Shown: positions 1-9,298, counted from the stretch's first letter. The stretch: 64,000 nt of DNA from Levilactobacillus brevis (GCA_021383565.1 CP079699.1:992001-1056000); one strand, 5' to 3'. The notes: generated by a model not told the origin, from the letters alone. Numbers and translations: made by a program.

Positions 1-49
1 CTTCAGCCATTCCTTCACCAAGCTCAGGGAGTTTGAACGTATAAGCCAT
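1..49 (-). CDS. pdhC: Pyruvate dehydrogenase E2 (dihydrolipoamide acetyltransferase), N-terminus only
   Basis: Only the first 16 codons are inside the window, reading MAYTFKLPELGEGMAE, the usual opening of an E2 lipoyl domain. E2 passes acetyl groups from E1 to CoA. It follows the E1-beta gene on the same strand after an 80-bp AT-rich gap, the normal pdhA-pdhB-pdhC order. The gene continues beyond the left edge, so its length and lipoyl-domain number cannot be judged. Confidence 0.9.
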   Translation of the reverse strand, partial: MAYTFKLPELGEGMAE

Positions 50-129
50 GGGAAAACTTCCTTTCTTTCATTTAATGCAGGATGTTCCCACATCGAGTTT
101 TATCATTTTATTAATAGAGCGGTTACATT

Positions 130-1107
130 TTAATAGTTAACGATTTCACGGACCTTGGCTTCAACGTCATCGGCATTTGGAATCCAATCGTTTTCAGCTT
201 GGGCAAATGGGTAAACGCTATCTGGCGCAGCTACCCGACCAATTGGCGCATCCAAGGACATGATCTTTTCTTCGGCAATGTCGGAGGCCACAACGGCACC
301 AACACCGGCCATCCGTTGTGCTTCTTGAACGACAACAACCTTGTGCGTCTTGTCGATGGAAGCGAAGATGGTGTCCGTGTCAATTGGTGACAGTGAACGC
401 AGGTCAATGACTTCGGCTGAGATGTTGTCCTTAGCCAAGGCATCGGCAGCGGTCAGAGATTCGTTAACTTCTGCACTGTAAGCCACGATGGTCACATCCG
501 TACCTTCGCGAACCACTTTAGCGGAATCTAGCGGAACCGTGTACTTTTCATCTGGCACTTCATCCTTCATTGACCGGTAAAGCTTCAAGTTTTCCATGAA
601 CAGAACGGGATCGTCACTCTCCACAGCGGAGATGATTAAGCCCTTCGCATCGTATGGATTGGCTGGGGTTACAACCCGCAGACCAGGGGTACTGGTGAAG
701 TAGTTTTCCAAGTTATCGGCGTGCATTTCGGCGGTATGCGTCCCCCCACCAAATGGTGTCCGAACAGTAACTGGGAAGTTCTTCTGGCCACCGAACCGGT
801 AGTGGTCACGCGCTAATTGGCCAACAATCCCATCCATGGCTTCGAACGTGAATCCCATGAATTGGATTTCTGGAATTGGCCGCCAACCGGTCAGTGACAA
901 CCCGATGGCTAACCCTAAAATCCCGGATTCGGCCAATGGGGTATCGAAGACCCGGTCTTCACCATATTTGTCTTGCAGACCAACCGTGGTCCGGAAGACA
1001 CCACCGTTTTTACCAACATCTTCACCGAAGATCAAAGTCTTGGGATCGTCGTTTAAGACTTGATCCAGACCAGAAGTGATCGCTTTAATATACGTCATTT
1101 TAGCCAT
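130..1107 (-). CDS. pdhB: Pyruvate dehydrogenase E1 component, beta subunit
   Basis: A 325-residue protein with the transketolase-like pyrimidine-binding fold and C-terminal domain of E1-beta subunits; FGEDVGKNGGVFRTT near residues 27-41 is typical. With PdhA it forms the thiamine-diphosphate E1 enzyme that decarboxylates pyruvate and acetylates the E2 lipoyl arm. It starts 2 nt after the pdhA stop, so the subunits are probably translationally coupled. Length is normal and the frame intact. A branched-chain oxoacid E1-beta is the main alternative, but the LPELGEGMAE E2 start and the family resemblance favour pyruvate. Confidence 0.93.
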   Translation of the reverse strand: MAKMTYIKAITSGLDQVLNDDPKTLIFGEDVGKNGGVFRTTVGLQDKYGEDRVFDTPLAESGILGLAIGLSLTGWRPIPEIQFMGFTFEAMDGIVGQLARDHYRFGGQKNFPVTVRTPFGGGTHTAEMHADNLENYFTSTPGLRVVTPANPYDAKGLIISAVESDDPVLFMENLKLYRSMKDEVPDEKYTVPLDSAKVVREGTDVTIVAYSAEVNESLTAADALAKDNISAEVIDLRSLSPIDTDTIFASIDKTHKVVVVQEAQRMAGVGAVVASDIAEEKIMSLDAPIGRVAAPDSVYPFAQAENDWIPNADDVEAKVREIVNY

Positions 1108-1109
1108 GA

Positions 1110-2225
1110 TTACTTCGACTCCTTTGCTTCGAATTCTGCAATTTGCTTCTTAACCGCTGGAGTAGGAACATTGTAAGTCCACTTCAGGAAGTCGGAAACC
1201 TTTTGTGCTGGGGCAGCTTCTGCTTCCTTCATTGCTTCCTTAAATTGGTCTTTGTATTCGTCGACTAACTTGTCTTCTTGATCTTGTGACCAAACGCCCT
1301 TGTCCGTTAAGACTTTCCGCATCCGAATCAGTGGATCGGCATCGAACCAAGGCTTTTCTTCTTCCTTCGTCCGGTAACGAGAAGGATCATCACCCGCTGA
1401 AGAGTGGGCACCATAACGGTAAGTTAAGGTTTCAATCACAACTGGACCGTTACCAGCAGCGGCAAATTCACGGGCAGCTTTAGAAACTTCGTGAACGGCC
1501 ACAATATCCATCCCGTCAACTTGAACGGAAGGAACACCCATGGCAACCGCCTTTTGGGCTAAGGTTTCAGCACCCGTTTGCTTATAACGTGGTACGGAAA
1601 TGGCCCAACCATTGTTTTGAACGAAGAATACGGCTGGTGCTTGGAAGGCACTGGTGAAGTTAACCCCTTCATACCAGTCCCCTTGTGACGTCCCACCATC
1701 ACCGGTGTAGACAAAAGCAACGCGATCTTCGTCGCCGTTCTTCTTGATCCCCAGGGCTACGCCGGCAGTTTCAACGTATTGGGCACCGATAATAATTTGT
1801 GGGAAAAGCATGTTTGGATTTTCATGTTGGTTTCCTTCAACATGGCCCTTAGACCATAAGAAACCCTTTGCAACAGTTGTACCGTGCTGAATCATTTGTG
1901 GTAAATCACGGTAAGCAGGTAACAGGAAGTCATTTTCCTTAAATGCAGTCACACTTCCCATTTCACTGGCTTCCTCACCGGCAGTTGGAGCATAGAAACC
2001 GAGGCGACCCTGACGGGAGAAGTTCATTGTTTGTTCGTGTAACGTACGCTCCCAAACCATTTTCTTCATGAAGTCAACAAGTTGGTCATCTGAATATTTT
2101 GCCAACGTGTCTGGATCAACAACCTTCCCTTCCCGGTCAATGACTTGCACCGGGTGCTTATATGGGTCGGCCATCGTAGCTTTGATTTTGGCAAAGTCTA
2201 CAATCTGTTTGCTTCCATTAGCCAT
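1110..2225 (-). CDS. pdhA: Pyruvate dehydrogenase E1 component, alpha subunit
   Basis: E1-alpha, about 371 residues. The thiamine-diphosphate motif is visible as GDGGTSQGDWYEG followed about 25 residues later by NNGW. I chose the ATG at 2225 (MANGSKQ) over an in-frame GTG three codons upstream because an AGGAAAG ribosome site sits about 10 nt before it. It is the first gene of the pdh operon, behind a good promoter at 2303-2331. It takes pyruvate into acetyl-CoA. Confidence 0.93.
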   Translation of the reverse strand: MANGSKQIVDFAKIKATMADPYKHPVQVIDREGKVVDPDTLAKYSDDQLVDFMKKMVWERTLHEQTMNFSRQGRLGFYAPTAGEEASEMGSVTAFKENDFLLPAYRDLPQMIQHGTTVAKGFLWSKGHVEGNQHENPNMLFPQIIIGAQYVETAGVALGIKKNGDEDRVAFVYTGDGGTSQGDWYEGVNFTSAFQAPAVFFVQNNGWAISVPRYKQTGAETLAQKAVAMGVPSVQVDGMDIVAVHEVSKAAREFAAAGNGPVVIETLTYRYGAHSSAGDDPSRYRTKEEEKPWFDADPLIRMRKVLTDKGVWSQDQEDKLVDEYKDQFKEAMKEAEAAPAQKVSDFLKWTYNVPTPAVKKQIAEFEAKESK

Positions 2226-2302
2226 AAGTAACACTTTCCTTTCACTTGATATGAAATTGTTAACAAGAGTGAGTTAACGTTGCGTTTCCTGACTACACCC
2301 CT

Positions 2303-2331
2303 AAAGTACCATTTTTTCACAACCGTTGCAA
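2303..2331 (-). promoter_or_regulatory. Promoter of the pdh operon
   Basis: On the minus strand TTGCAA (2326-2331) and TACTTT (2303-2308) are separated by exactly 17 nt, giving an untranslated leader of roughly 70 nt before pdhA. The leader contains a TTGTTAACAA palindrome. Confidence 0.65.
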
Positions 2332-2360
2332 GCCCTTTCATTAACGTAAATAAAGGTTTA

Positions 2361-2378
2361 GTGTGAAATATTCCGCGA
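2361..2378. promoter_or_regulatory. Possible Rex (redox) operator upstream of pdh
   Basis: The 18-mer GTGTGAAATATTCCGCGA matches 14 of 18 positions of the Rex-type palindrome TTGTGAAATATTTCACAA as I remember it. One half is good, the other decayed. It lies about 30 bp upstream of the pdh -35 box. NADH-responsive control of pyruvate dehydrogenase would make sense, but this is inference from one site. Confidence 0.3.
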
Positions 2379-2414
2379 CGCTTGTGATTATCAGCTTTCG
2401 TTATTTTAAATGTA

Positions 2415-2429
2415 CGGAAAGCGTTTTCT
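2415..2429. promoter_or_regulatory. Candidate CcpA (cre) site between pdhA and def
   Basis: CGGAAAGCGTTTTCT fits 13 of 15 positions of the cre consensus WTGWAARCGYTWWCW, with the CG centre and near-palindrome intact. It lies about 90 bp upstream of the pdh promoter and 70-85 bp upstream of def, so it could serve either gene. Confidence 0.45.
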
Positions 2430-2500
2430 TTCATTTCATTTTGAGCGCTTGTTATGTTAAAATAGTTGGTAGTTATGAATAATTTGCGGAGGTAATGCTC

Positions 2501-3061
2501 TTGTTTCTCATGAAAGATATTGTCAGAGATGGCGATCCCGTACTGCGTAAGGAAGCGGCAGAAGTCACTTTCCCCTTATCTGCAGAGGATCAACAGCTCG
2601 CTAAAGACTTAATGGAATACTTAGTGGTCTCTCAAGACCCCGAGCAATGTAAGAAGTATGGTCTGCGGGCCGGCGTTGGTCTGGCCGCACCCCAAGTCGG
2701 TGTGTCCAAGAAGATGGCGTCCGTGCTGGTGCCACCGGCAGAAGAAAACGGCAAGTCGCCCTTCACCGATGTCATCATTAACCCGGTCATCGTCTCTGAA
2801 TCCGTTCAGCTAGGCGCTTTAACCGAGGGTGAAGGTTGCCTGTCCGTGGACAAGGATGTGCCCGGCTTCGTGCCCCGTCATGACCGCATCACGTTGCGTT
2901 ACTACGACGTCAACGGTGAAAAACACCAGATTCGGCTCAAGAACTACCCCGCAATCGTGTGCCAACACGAGATTGACCACTTACACGGGACGTTATTCTA
3001 CGATCACATTGATAAGGATCAGCCGTTCAGTCGCGCTGAAGACACCATTATGATTGAGTAA
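2501..3061 (+). CDS. def: Peptide deformylase
   Basis: Removes the N-formyl group from new proteins using a metal. All three family motifs are present: GVGLAAPQ (about residues 58-65), EGCLS (111-115, the metal-binding Cys) and QHEIDH (155-160, two metal-binding His and the catalytic Glu). The insertion before motif 1 is typical of Gram-positive type II enzymes, as is the length of 186. I prefer the TTG at 2501 as start because GGAGGT lies 7 nt upstream; an ATG at 2495 is too close to it and an ATG at 2510 rather far. Confidence 0.95.
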   Translation: MFLMKDIVRDGDPVLRKEAAEVTFPLSAEDQQLAKDLMEYLVVSQDPEQCKKYGLRAGVGLAAPQVGVSKKMASVLVPPAEENGKSPFTDVIINPVIVSESVQLGALTEGEGCLSVDKDVPGFVPRHDRITLRYYDVNGEKHQIRLKNYPAIVCQHEIDHLHGTLFYDHIDKDQPFSRAEDTIMIE

Positions 3062-3076
3062 TTGTTTGCAAAAAGA

Positions 3077-3121
3077 GTGCGTCGCTTTCACAAATTTCTG
3101 CGAAAGCGGCGCACCTTTTTT
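3077..3121 (+). terminator. Rho-independent terminator after def
   Basis: A 13-bp stem (3077-3089 with 3102-3114, one G-T wobble) is followed by a run of T residues. Confidence 0.9.
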
Positions 3122-3133
3122 CAGTTAGGTTAG

Positions 3134-3631
3134 TTACTTAACCACGGGATCGTCCAATTTTTTTAAGTCCTTAAGATATTCCACGGTTGATTCATTCATC
3201 AGATAGGCCACGTCCAGGTGAAGCTCACCCGTGTAGACCCAGATGTCACTGACCACGAAGGCCGAGCCACTAACAACCGACTTAATATCGTGGTCGGCAC
3301 TGAAACTGGCTAACGCCTGATTGAAAGCTGCTTCCAATTCCGGTAAGCGCCGTTCCGTGTCCAAACCGGCCGGAAAACTATACTCAAACGACATGACCCC
3401 CCGGCCCCACACATCGGCGACGGTCTCCGCCGCTTCGATCTGACACTCGGGCTCGGTCAGCACGTCTTCATTCACCAGCCGTTGGAGGGCCGCCTTGACT
3501 GCCACATCCGTCTCGTCTTGGGCAGAACGCCGAACAATTCGGGTCGCCCGCTGGACGATGGTGCGGTGAATCATTTCATATATCACGATGGCAATGATAA
3601 TCCCAATGATGATCTCTACTATTAGTGCCAT
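3134..3631 (-). CDS. Conserved-type membrane-anchored protein of unknown function
   Basis: About 165 residues. An N-terminal hydrophobic helix (IIIGIIIAIVIYEMI, residues 6-20) is followed by a basic stretch and a soluble acidic domain, so it is probably anchored in the membrane with the bulk in the cytoplasm. I do not recognise the family. The ATG at 3631 is preceded by GGAGGA at good spacing; an upstream GTG in the same frame overlaps that ribosome site and is rejected. It is convergent with def. Confidence 0.7.
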   Translation of the reverse strand: MALIVEIIIGIIIAIVIYEMIHRTIVQRATRIVRRSAQDETDVAVKAALQRLVNEDVLTEPECQIEAAETVADVWGRGVMSFEYSFPAGLDTERRLPELEAAFNQALASFSADHDIKSVVSGSAFVVSDIWVYTGELHLDVAYLMNESTVEYLKDLKKLDDPVVK

Positions 3632-3719
3632 GGCGTCTCCTCCGTTCACTTTGCGTTAGGTTAATCATAGCATGTTTTACCGTCCAGTGGTAATTCTATA
3701 CAATCGCCTGAAACTATGC

Positions 3720-3725
3720 TAAAAT
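3720..3725 (+). promoter_or_regulatory. Possible extended -10 box for rpoY-rnjA
   Basis: TGCTAAAAT gives an extended -10 (TGnTAAAAT). No convincing -35 box lies 17 nt upstream. About 100 nt separate it from the rpoY start. Confidence 0.4.
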
Positions 3726-3822
3726 TGTGCTAATTGTTGTGTAAGCAACCCGCAGTTCGGATGGACCAATGACGCGCCGTAATGCTGACGCGTTAAATTA
3801 TTTTGTTAAAGGAGTTTTGTCA

Positions 3823-4041
3823 GTGATTTATAAAGTTTATTACCAAAACGATAAAAAGCGGAATCCTAAGCGCGAGGATACCCATTCTCTATACTTGGAA
3901 GCGAACACCGAAGTTGAAGCTCGGGCCCAAGTAGAGGAACACACGGAACACAATATCGAATTCATCGAAGCGATTGAAGGCAACACGCTCGCTTACGAAC
4001 AACAGAATCCGAATTACAAGTTAACGGAGTTTAATGAATGA
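3823..4041 (+). CDS. rpoY: RNA polymerase epsilon subunit
   Basis: A 72-residue protein opening [18 protein letters not shown], characteristic of the small epsilon (DUF1447/YkzG) subunit of Firmicutes RNA polymerase. It starts at a GTG (3823) with AAAGGAG upstream; a longer frame from 3769 would precede that site and is unlikely. Its stop overlaps the rnjA start (ATGA), the conserved rpoY-rnjA pair, which supports both calls. Confidence 0.93.
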   Translation: MIYKVYYQNDKKRNPKREDTHSLYLEANTEVEARAQVEEHTEHNIEFIEAIEGNTLAYEQQNPNYKLTEFNE

Positions 4042-5717
4042 ACAAGTTAAACGTCAAAAATAACGAGACCGCTATCTTTGGCGTGGGTGGACTTGGTGAA
4101 ATCGGGAAGAATACGTACGGCATTCAATTTCAGGACGAAATTATCCTGATCGATGCCGGGATTAAGTTTCCCGAAGACGAACTATTAGGGATCGACTATG
4201 TCATCCCCGATTATCAATATCTCGTTGAGAACCAAGCCAAGATCAAAGCGCTAGTGATTACCCACGGCCACGAAGATCATATTGGCGGTATTCCGTATTT
4301 GCTCAAGGCCCTGAACGTCCCAGTGTATGCGGGTCCTTTGGCCTTAGCCTTGATTAAGAACAAGCTTGAAGAACACGGATTACTTAAATCGACTGAACTA
4401 CACGCAATTGACGATGATACTGTGCTTAAATTCCGTAAGATGAGTGTCACCTTCTTCCGGACGACCCACTCAATTCCCGATACGCTGGGAGTTGCGGTTC
4501 ATACACCAGTCGGCACGGTTGTGGAAACTGGGGACTATAAGTTCGACTTAACACCGGTTACCAACCAGCCGCCTGATCTGCAAAAGATGGCCAAGCTGGG
4601 CGAAGAAGGCGTGCTCTGCCTGATGTCAGACAGTACCAATGCCGAACGCCCAATTTGGACGAAGTCTGAAAAATGGGTGGGTAAATCCATTCGTAAGATT
4701 TTCGACCAAGTTGAAGGCCGGGTCATCTTTGCCACGTTCGCTTCCAACATCTCGCGTATCGAGACGGCTTGTGAAGTTGCGTTGGCTCACGGACGGAAGA
4801 TCGCTGTCTTTGGTCGCTCAATGGAAGCGGCCATCGTCAACGGTCGTGAACTGGGGTACTTGAACATCCCTGACGATGCGTTAGTGGATGCCAACACCAT
4901 CCGTTCCCTGCCCGCTGAAAAAGTTATGATTCTATGTACCGGTTCGCAAGGTGAACCCATGGCCGCTCTTTCTCGGATTGCCAACGGAACTCACCGTCAG
5001 ATTGCGATTCAACCCGGTGACACCGTCGTCTTCTCCAGTAACCCAATCCCCGGGAACACGATTTCCGTAAACCGCGTGATTAACGAACTGGAAGAAGCCG
5101 GTGCCAACGTCATTCACGGTAAGGTCAATAACATCCATACCTCTGGTCACGGTGGCCAAGAAGAACAGAAGCTGATGCTCCGGCTGATGCAACCGAAATT
5201 CTTCATGCCGATTCATGGGGAATACCGGATGTTAAAGATTCATACCGAGTTGGCTGAACAGTGTGGCGTGCCGTTAGACCATAGTTTCATCCTGCAAAAT
5301 GGGGATGTCTTGGCCTTAACGCAAGATTCCGCCCGAGTGGCTGGTCACTTTACCGCTGGTGATGTTTACATCGACGGTTCCGGGATTGGGGACATCGGTA
5401 ACGTGGTCTTACGCGATCGGCAACTCTTGTCCGAAGAAGGCTTGGTCGTGGTCGTCGCCACGATCGATCTGAAGAATCAAGAGATTAAGGCTGGTCCCGA
5501 CTTGCTCTCCCGTGGGTTCGTCTACATGCGCGAATCCGGCGAACTCTTAAATGAGGGTCGCCGCCGCGTCTTCCAGACGATCCGCCGGGCGATGCGTAAT
5601 CCGAAGGCCACCGAAGCCTCGATTCGTAACGCCGTTATTGATGACCTCCAGAACTTCCTCTTTGCGAAGACGGAACGTCACCCTATGATTTTACCCATGT
5701 TTATTATGACGAAGTAG
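4038..5717 (+). CDS. rnjA: Ribonuclease J1
   Basis: A 559-residue metallo-beta-lactamase/beta-CASP nuclease with endonuclease and 5'-3' exonuclease activity, central to mRNA turnover and rRNA maturation in Firmicutes. The zinc motif HGHEDH is at residues 76-81; the beta-CASP region and HTSGHGG follow, then the C-terminal domain. Length is normal for J1 (about 555). It overlaps rpoY by 4 nt and should be co-translated with it. RNase J2 is the alternative, but position behind rpoY is that of J1. Confidence 0.95.
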   Translation: MNKLNVKNNETAIFGVGGLGEIGKNTYGIQFQDEIILIDAGIKFPEDELLGIDYVIPDYQYLVENQAKIKALVITHGHEDHIGGIPYLLKALNVPVYAGPLALALIKNKLEEHGLLKSTELHAIDDDTVLKFRKMSVTFFRTTHSIPDTLGVAVHTPVGTVVETGDYKFDLTPVTNQPPDLQKMAKLGEEGVLCLMSDSTNAERPIWTKSEKWVGKSIRKIFDQVEGRVIFATFASNISRIETACEVALAHGRKIAVFGRSMEAAIVNGRELGYLNIPDDALVDANTIRSLPAEKVMILCTGSQGEPMAALSRIANGTHRQIAIQPGDTVVFSSNPIPGNTISVNRVINELEEAGANVIHGKVNNIHTSGHGGQEEQKLMLRLMQPKFFMPIHGEYRMLKIHTELAEQCGVPLDHSFILQNGDVLALTQDSARVAGHFTAGDVYIDGSGIGDIGNVVLRDRQLLSEEGLVVVVATIDLKNQEIKAGPDLLSRGFVYMRESGELLNEGRRRVFQTIRRAMRNPKATEASIRNAVIDDLQNFLFAKTERHPMILPMFIMTK

Positions 5718-5727
5718 TCATGACCGA

Positions 5728-5755
5728 AGGGATGCTGTAGTGGCATCCCTTTTCT
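5728..5755 (+). terminator. Terminator after rnjA
   Basis: AAGGGATGC pairs with GCATCCCTT around a 7-nt loop, followed by TTCTTTT. Confidence 0.85.
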
Positions 5756-5832
5756 TTTGCCCTTTTTCCCGATGAATCTTACGACTCCGGAAAGTTCCGT
5801 TAGAATCACTAGGCAGTTTCCTTGATTTCGTT

Positions 5833-5838
5833 TATAAT
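5833..5838 (+). promoter_or_regulatory. -10 box for the lipid kinase gene
   Basis: A perfect TATAAT stands 30 nt upstream of the start codon. The -35 region is weak. Confidence 0.45.
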
Positions 5839-5867
5839 AGTGAGGATTAATAATTGAGAGGAGAAGT

Positions 5868-6830
5868 ATGGTGAGTGTCCAGTTCTATATCATCTTAAAC
5901 GAGCACGCGGGGAGTGGTCGTGCCAAGGTCTTGTGGCCCGAAATCAAGCAACAGCTCGATGCCGCCCAAGTCTCCTATGAGCTCGCCATTTCAGAATACG
6001 CCAACCATGCGATTCTTTTAAGCGAGCAATTTGCAAAACAATTACCAGATACCGCCCATCAAAACTGGGTCGTTCTCGCGGTCGGTGGCGACGGGACCCT
6101 ACACGAAGCCCTCAACGGCCTCACCAAACAACCACGGACCTACCCGATTCCGGTCGCCTACCTACCGATTGGTTCCGGCAATGATTTTGCCCGCGGTGCC
6201 GGCATGGCCCTCAAGTGGCAGGATGCCCTGAAACAAATTATTCAGTGTACTCACGCGACGACCTACGATATCGGGAGCTATGACGAAACAATTAAACAGG
6301 AACGCGGGGTGTTCACCAACAACCTGGGGATCGGTTTTGACGCGGCAATCATTTCGCAAGCCAACCAGTCCAAGGCCAAGGTGTGGCTGAACAAGCACCA
6401 CATGGGCAAACTGTCCTATCTGGCCTCGGCACTCGATGTGTACTACAATCAGACGGGATTTACCCTGACTGTCCACGTGGGCAATCAACGGGACATCTAT
6501 CCCAACGCCTTTCTGGTAACCACGACGAATCATCCGTACTTCGGCGGCGGTGTGGGCATTGTTCCCAACGCCACCATCACCGATCACCAGCTCCATTTGG
6601 TTGTAATCGAGAAGCCAAATTTCTTCAAGCTGATGTGGTTGGCCCTACGGCTCATATTTAAGCGTCATTTGACGTCTAAGGCCGTTCATTACTATCAGGC
6701 ATCAAGTGTCCACCTTACCGTTCCGGCCATCGAATACGGCCAATTAGACGGTGAAGAGATGGGCGGACGGTTCTTCGACGTTTACGTCGGACTCAAGCAG
6801 TACCCGTTTTGGTTTGACGTGACGATTTAA
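5868..6830 (+). CDS. Diacylglycerol kinase-family lipid kinase
   Basis: A 320-residue protein with the catalytic domain of the DagK/YegS/sphingosine-kinase family: NEHAGSGRA at the N-terminus and GGDGTLHEALNG at residues 73-84, the phosphate-binding loop. A likely role is recycling diacylglycerol released by lipoteichoic acid synthesis into phosphatidic acid at the inner membrane face. Lactobacilli carry several paralogs (DgkB-like, YtlR/BmrU-like), so I give no symbol. ATG at 5868 has GAGGAG upstream. It is monocistronic, between two terminators. Confidence 0.85.
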   Translation: MVSVQFYIILNEHAGSGRAKVLWPEIKQQLDAAQVSYELAISEYANHAILLSEQFAKQLPDTAHQNWVVLAVGGDGTLHEALNGLTKQPRTYPIPVAYLPIGSGNDFARGAGMALKWQDALKQIIQCTHATTYDIGSYDETIKQERGVFTNNLGIGFDAAIISQANQSKAKVWLNKHHMGKLSYLASALDVYYNQTGFTLTVHVGNQRDIYPNAFLVTTTNHPYFGGGVGIVPNATITDHQLHLVVIEKPNFFKLMWLALRLIFKRHLTSKAVHYYQASSVHLTVPAIEYGQLDGEEMGGRFFDVYVGLKQYPFWFDVTI

Positions 6831-6851
6831 CTTTTCTGAAAAGCCCAACTT

Positions 6852-6900
6852 AAAAGGGCCGTGCGCCGACAAGTTTTCTTGTCGGCGCACGGCCCTTTTT
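6852..6900 (+). terminator. Strong terminator after the lipid kinase gene
   Basis: A perfect 22-bp stem (6852-6873 with 6878-6899) with a TTTT loop, A-rich on the left and T-rich on the right, so it may stop transcription from both sides. It would also receive transcripts of the repeat RNA copy at 6931-7285. Confidence 0.92.
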
Positions 6901-6930
6901 GAACAAAAATACGAAAGTTTGCGAACACGC

Positions 6931-7285
6931 CCCAGTCCTCAGCTGACAGGATTTACCGCCCGCCATTAAATGCGTTATCAACACCACCTACGGCTGTCAG
7001 AGATTCCGGTTACGATGGATGAAAGCCACTGAGTACGCGGCGACATCGCTGGTGTGGCAACGTTCAGCCAGTTTAATTGGACATCCCTCAGGTAGCCGTG
7101 AGTGAGCTAAATTTGGTCTCAGCCGTGGGATTTTCCAAGTGTTTTACTTGGAAAACGGCGTCTTTGAGACGCGGGCCGACGGCTCAAAGCGAGGGACAAG
7201 ACCGCCTTTTGGCTTTTCCCGTCCTACCCACCGCGATCCAGACCAACTTTGGCGAACGGTAAGGCGGCCAGTACGTGACTGGCGT
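6931..7285 (-). ncRNA. Structured repeat RNA, copy A (internally deleted)
   Basis: No gene is visible in this gap. Read on the minus strand, it starts with GCCTTACCG (complement of 7258-7266) and continues through the same fold as the copy at 36185. The closing stem joins 7240-7250 and 7109-7119 with one mismatch. Hairpins join 7213-7220/7193-7200, 7183-7189/7162-7168 and 7147-7155/7131-7139. The 3' domain follows but lacks about 150 nt present in the 36-kb copy, probably lost between short TCCGG repeats. Strand is inferred from the promoter-like sequence of the 36-kb copy. Confidence 0.65.
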
Positions 7286-7336
7286 ATTAGAACAGTAAGA
7301 AAATTCTCGGTGACCCTTGGCCAAACCAATCAAATC

Positions 7337-7371
7337 AAAAAAGTCCCACCGCCATAACGACGACAGGACTT
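7337..7371 (-). terminator. Terminator after the 69-aa gene
   Basis: On the minus strand AAGTCCT pairs with GGGACTT, followed by six T. Confidence 0.7.
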
Positions 7372-7400
7372 GCCGATGAGCGATCATCGACGGTTTATGC

Positions 7401-7610
7401 TTAGTCTTCAGAAGCATCCATTGCTTCCAGAATCATGTCTAGCTGAGCGCACTTATTACTGAGGTAGTTCATTTCCTCACCATACCGCGGTTCAATCCGT
7501 ACGGTTTCATCAGTACTTTGAACAGTTGCGGATTCCTTTTCTTTCAACGTGGCTAGCTGTGAATTAGCCTGCCGATACTCTTCCAGAATCTCTACCCGAT
7601 TACTCATCAT
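7401..7610 (-). CDS. Small hypothetical protein, probably coiled coil
   Basis: 69 residues, acidic, with heptad-like helical stretches (VEILEEYRQANSQLATLKE and a C-terminal LSNKCAQLDMILEAM). No signal peptide or membrane segment. GGAG precedes the start by 7 nt and a terminator follows, so expression looks real. I do not recognise the family. Confidence 0.65.
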   Translation of the reverse strand: MMSNRVEILEEYRQANSQLATLKEKESATVQSTDETVRIEPRYGEEMNYLSNKCAQLDMILEAMDASED

Positions 7611-7753
7611 TACACAACTCCTTTAACAAAAATAGTTTTTTAATTCCCGTTTTCTCAAACGACTAAAAGGAATCATACCACTTGCTAAAGGATTTGTTAA
7701 CGATTATCTTAAACTTTTTCAGCGAAATTCATAAACTTTTGACGTGCAACCGA

Positions 7754-9286
7754 TTACTTAACCGTCCCGGCAAAGGATGGCATGAAGTACTTACTGATTT
7801 GGTGAACCTGAACGTTTTGTCCCGGCGTTGGCGCGTCAACAAATTGGTTATTTCCTAAGTAGATGGCATCATGGTAAGTGGACCCCTTGGCACCCCAGAA
7901 GAGGATGTCGCCCGGTTTAGCCGAGCCAACGGAATGCGTCGAAACGTAGGCCTCTTGTGCTACCGTGTTATGTGGTAAGCTGACGCCCATCGCGTTCTTG
8001 TAAACGTAAGCGACCAGACCAGAACAGTCCATCCCACTCAGTGAGGAGCCACCCCAGACGTAAGGAATGTTGGCTGAAGAGAGTTTCAGCGCCAGACCCG
8101 TCACGGAGCCGCTGGTTAAGCCGGCCGTGTTTGTGGTCTTCTTAGCGCTACTACTAGTTGTGGCCGCTGAACTGGTTGCGCTTGAAGCCGCACTGCTAGT
8201 ACTGTTAGCTGATGTACTGCTGGTCGTGGTAGCGGCCTTAGCAGCCTGCTTCTTAACGGCCGATTGCGTCGTGGTTCTGATCCGCTTCGTGGTCGTCGTA
8301 GCCGTGGCGTTTTGACTACCAGTCTGCTTCTGCGCTTGGCTGGTGGTACGACTACTGGTTACGGCGCTAGTTGATGACGTGGCACCCGTAGCTGACGACT
8401 GGGTGCTGGACTGACTAGCCGGCTGGGTTGAAGAGGTTGCCGGTGCTGCGGCCCGCGTCCGCCGTTGTGGCTGTGACGTCTGACTCGCACTCGTCACGCT
8501 ACTCGTGCTGGTACTGCTACTGGACGACGTCGTCACGGGAGCACTGCTAGACGTCGAACTGCTGGTCGTAGCCGCTGACTGACTGGAACTGGACTGGGCG
8601 TAGCTGGTACGCGGCGCCTGCGATGTCGTGTTGGCATTGCTGTGGTTACTCTTCGTTACACTGCTACTGGTTGATCCAGTGCTGGAAGAAGCCGAACTGG
8701 TCGTGGATTGACTGGTAGCGGCTGACGTGCCCGCGGCTGCGCTTTGTTTCTGCTGTTGCTTGCTTGCCGCTGCTTGTTGTTGCGCCACGATTTGGGCCTG
8801 CACGGCATTGGCCTTTTGCGTAGATTGATGCGTCGCACTACTGGTCGTGCCAGTCGTCGTGTTGGCTTGCACGCCGGTCGTGGTCTTGGCGGTACTCCCC
8901 CGCGGAATCGTCAATTGTTGACCCACGCTCAACACGTCACCCGTCATGTGATTGGCCTTTTGTAATTGGGCCACGGAGACATGGTATTGCTGTGCTAAAT
9001 CCCAGAGCGTATCGCCGGATTTGACGGTATGCGTCTGCGTCGTCTTAGCGGACCGAACCTGTAATTTCTGCCCGACGAAAATTAAATCAGTTTTGCTGTC
9101 AATCGAATTCTGCGCTTCGAGGTCATCAATCGAGACCCCCAGTTTTTGTGAAAGTTCCCAAACGGTGTCGCCCTGCTTGACTTGAATACTGTCGGCATTA
9201 GCAGTAATGGTCGCGCCGGCTGCCAAGGCACCCATGGCCCCAACAACCCCAACCAACGCTTTTGTTTTTCGTTGTCCTGTACTCAT
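7754..9286 (-). CDS. Secreted LysM - NlpC/P60 peptidoglycan hydrolase
   Basis: About 510 residues. A signal peptide (basic start, hydrophobic stretch, cleavage near ANA-DS at 29-33) is followed by LysM domains at about 33-77 and 85-128, a 250-residue Ser/Thr/Gln/Ala linker, and a C-terminal NlpC/P60 domain with the catalytic Cys in MDCSGLVAYVYK and a downstream His in YHDAIYLG. The family cuts D-Glu to diamino-acid bonds in stem peptides. The linker is probably glycosylated or a wall spacer. The start is uncertain: ATG at 9286, or TTG at 9292, which is closer to the AAAGGA site. Confidence 0.92.
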   Translation of the reverse strand: MSTGQRKTKALVGVVGAMGALAAGATITANADSIQVKQGDTVWELSQKLGVSIDDLEAQNSIDSKTDLIFVGQKLQVRSAKTTQTHTVKSGDTLWDLAQQYHVSVAQLQKANHMTGDVLSVGQQLTIPRGSTAKTTTGVQANTTTGTTSSATHQSTQKANAVQAQIVAQQQAAASKQQQKQSAAAGTSAATSQSTTSSASSSTGSTSSSVTKSNHSNANTTSQAPRTSYAQSSSSQSAATTSSSTSSSAPVTTSSSSSTSTSSVTSASQTSQPQRRTRAAAPATSSTQPASQSSTQSSATGATSSTSAVTSSRTTSQAQKQTGSQNATATTTTKRIRTTTQSAVKKQAAKAATTTSSTSANSTSSAASSATSSAATTSSSAKKTTNTAGLTSGSVTGLALKLSSANIPYVWGGSSLSGMDCSGLVAYVYKNAMGVSLPHNTVAQEAYVSTHSVGSAKPGDILFWGAKGSTYHDAIYLGNNQFVDAPTPGQNVQVHQISKYFMPSFAGTVK

Positions 9287-9298
9287 TTTCAACAACAC

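Noticed and set aside
8067-8315. Hydrophobic 82-codon frame opposite the linker of the LysM gene
   Set aside because: Antisense shadow of a Ser/Thr/Ala-rich repeat region; no ribosome site.
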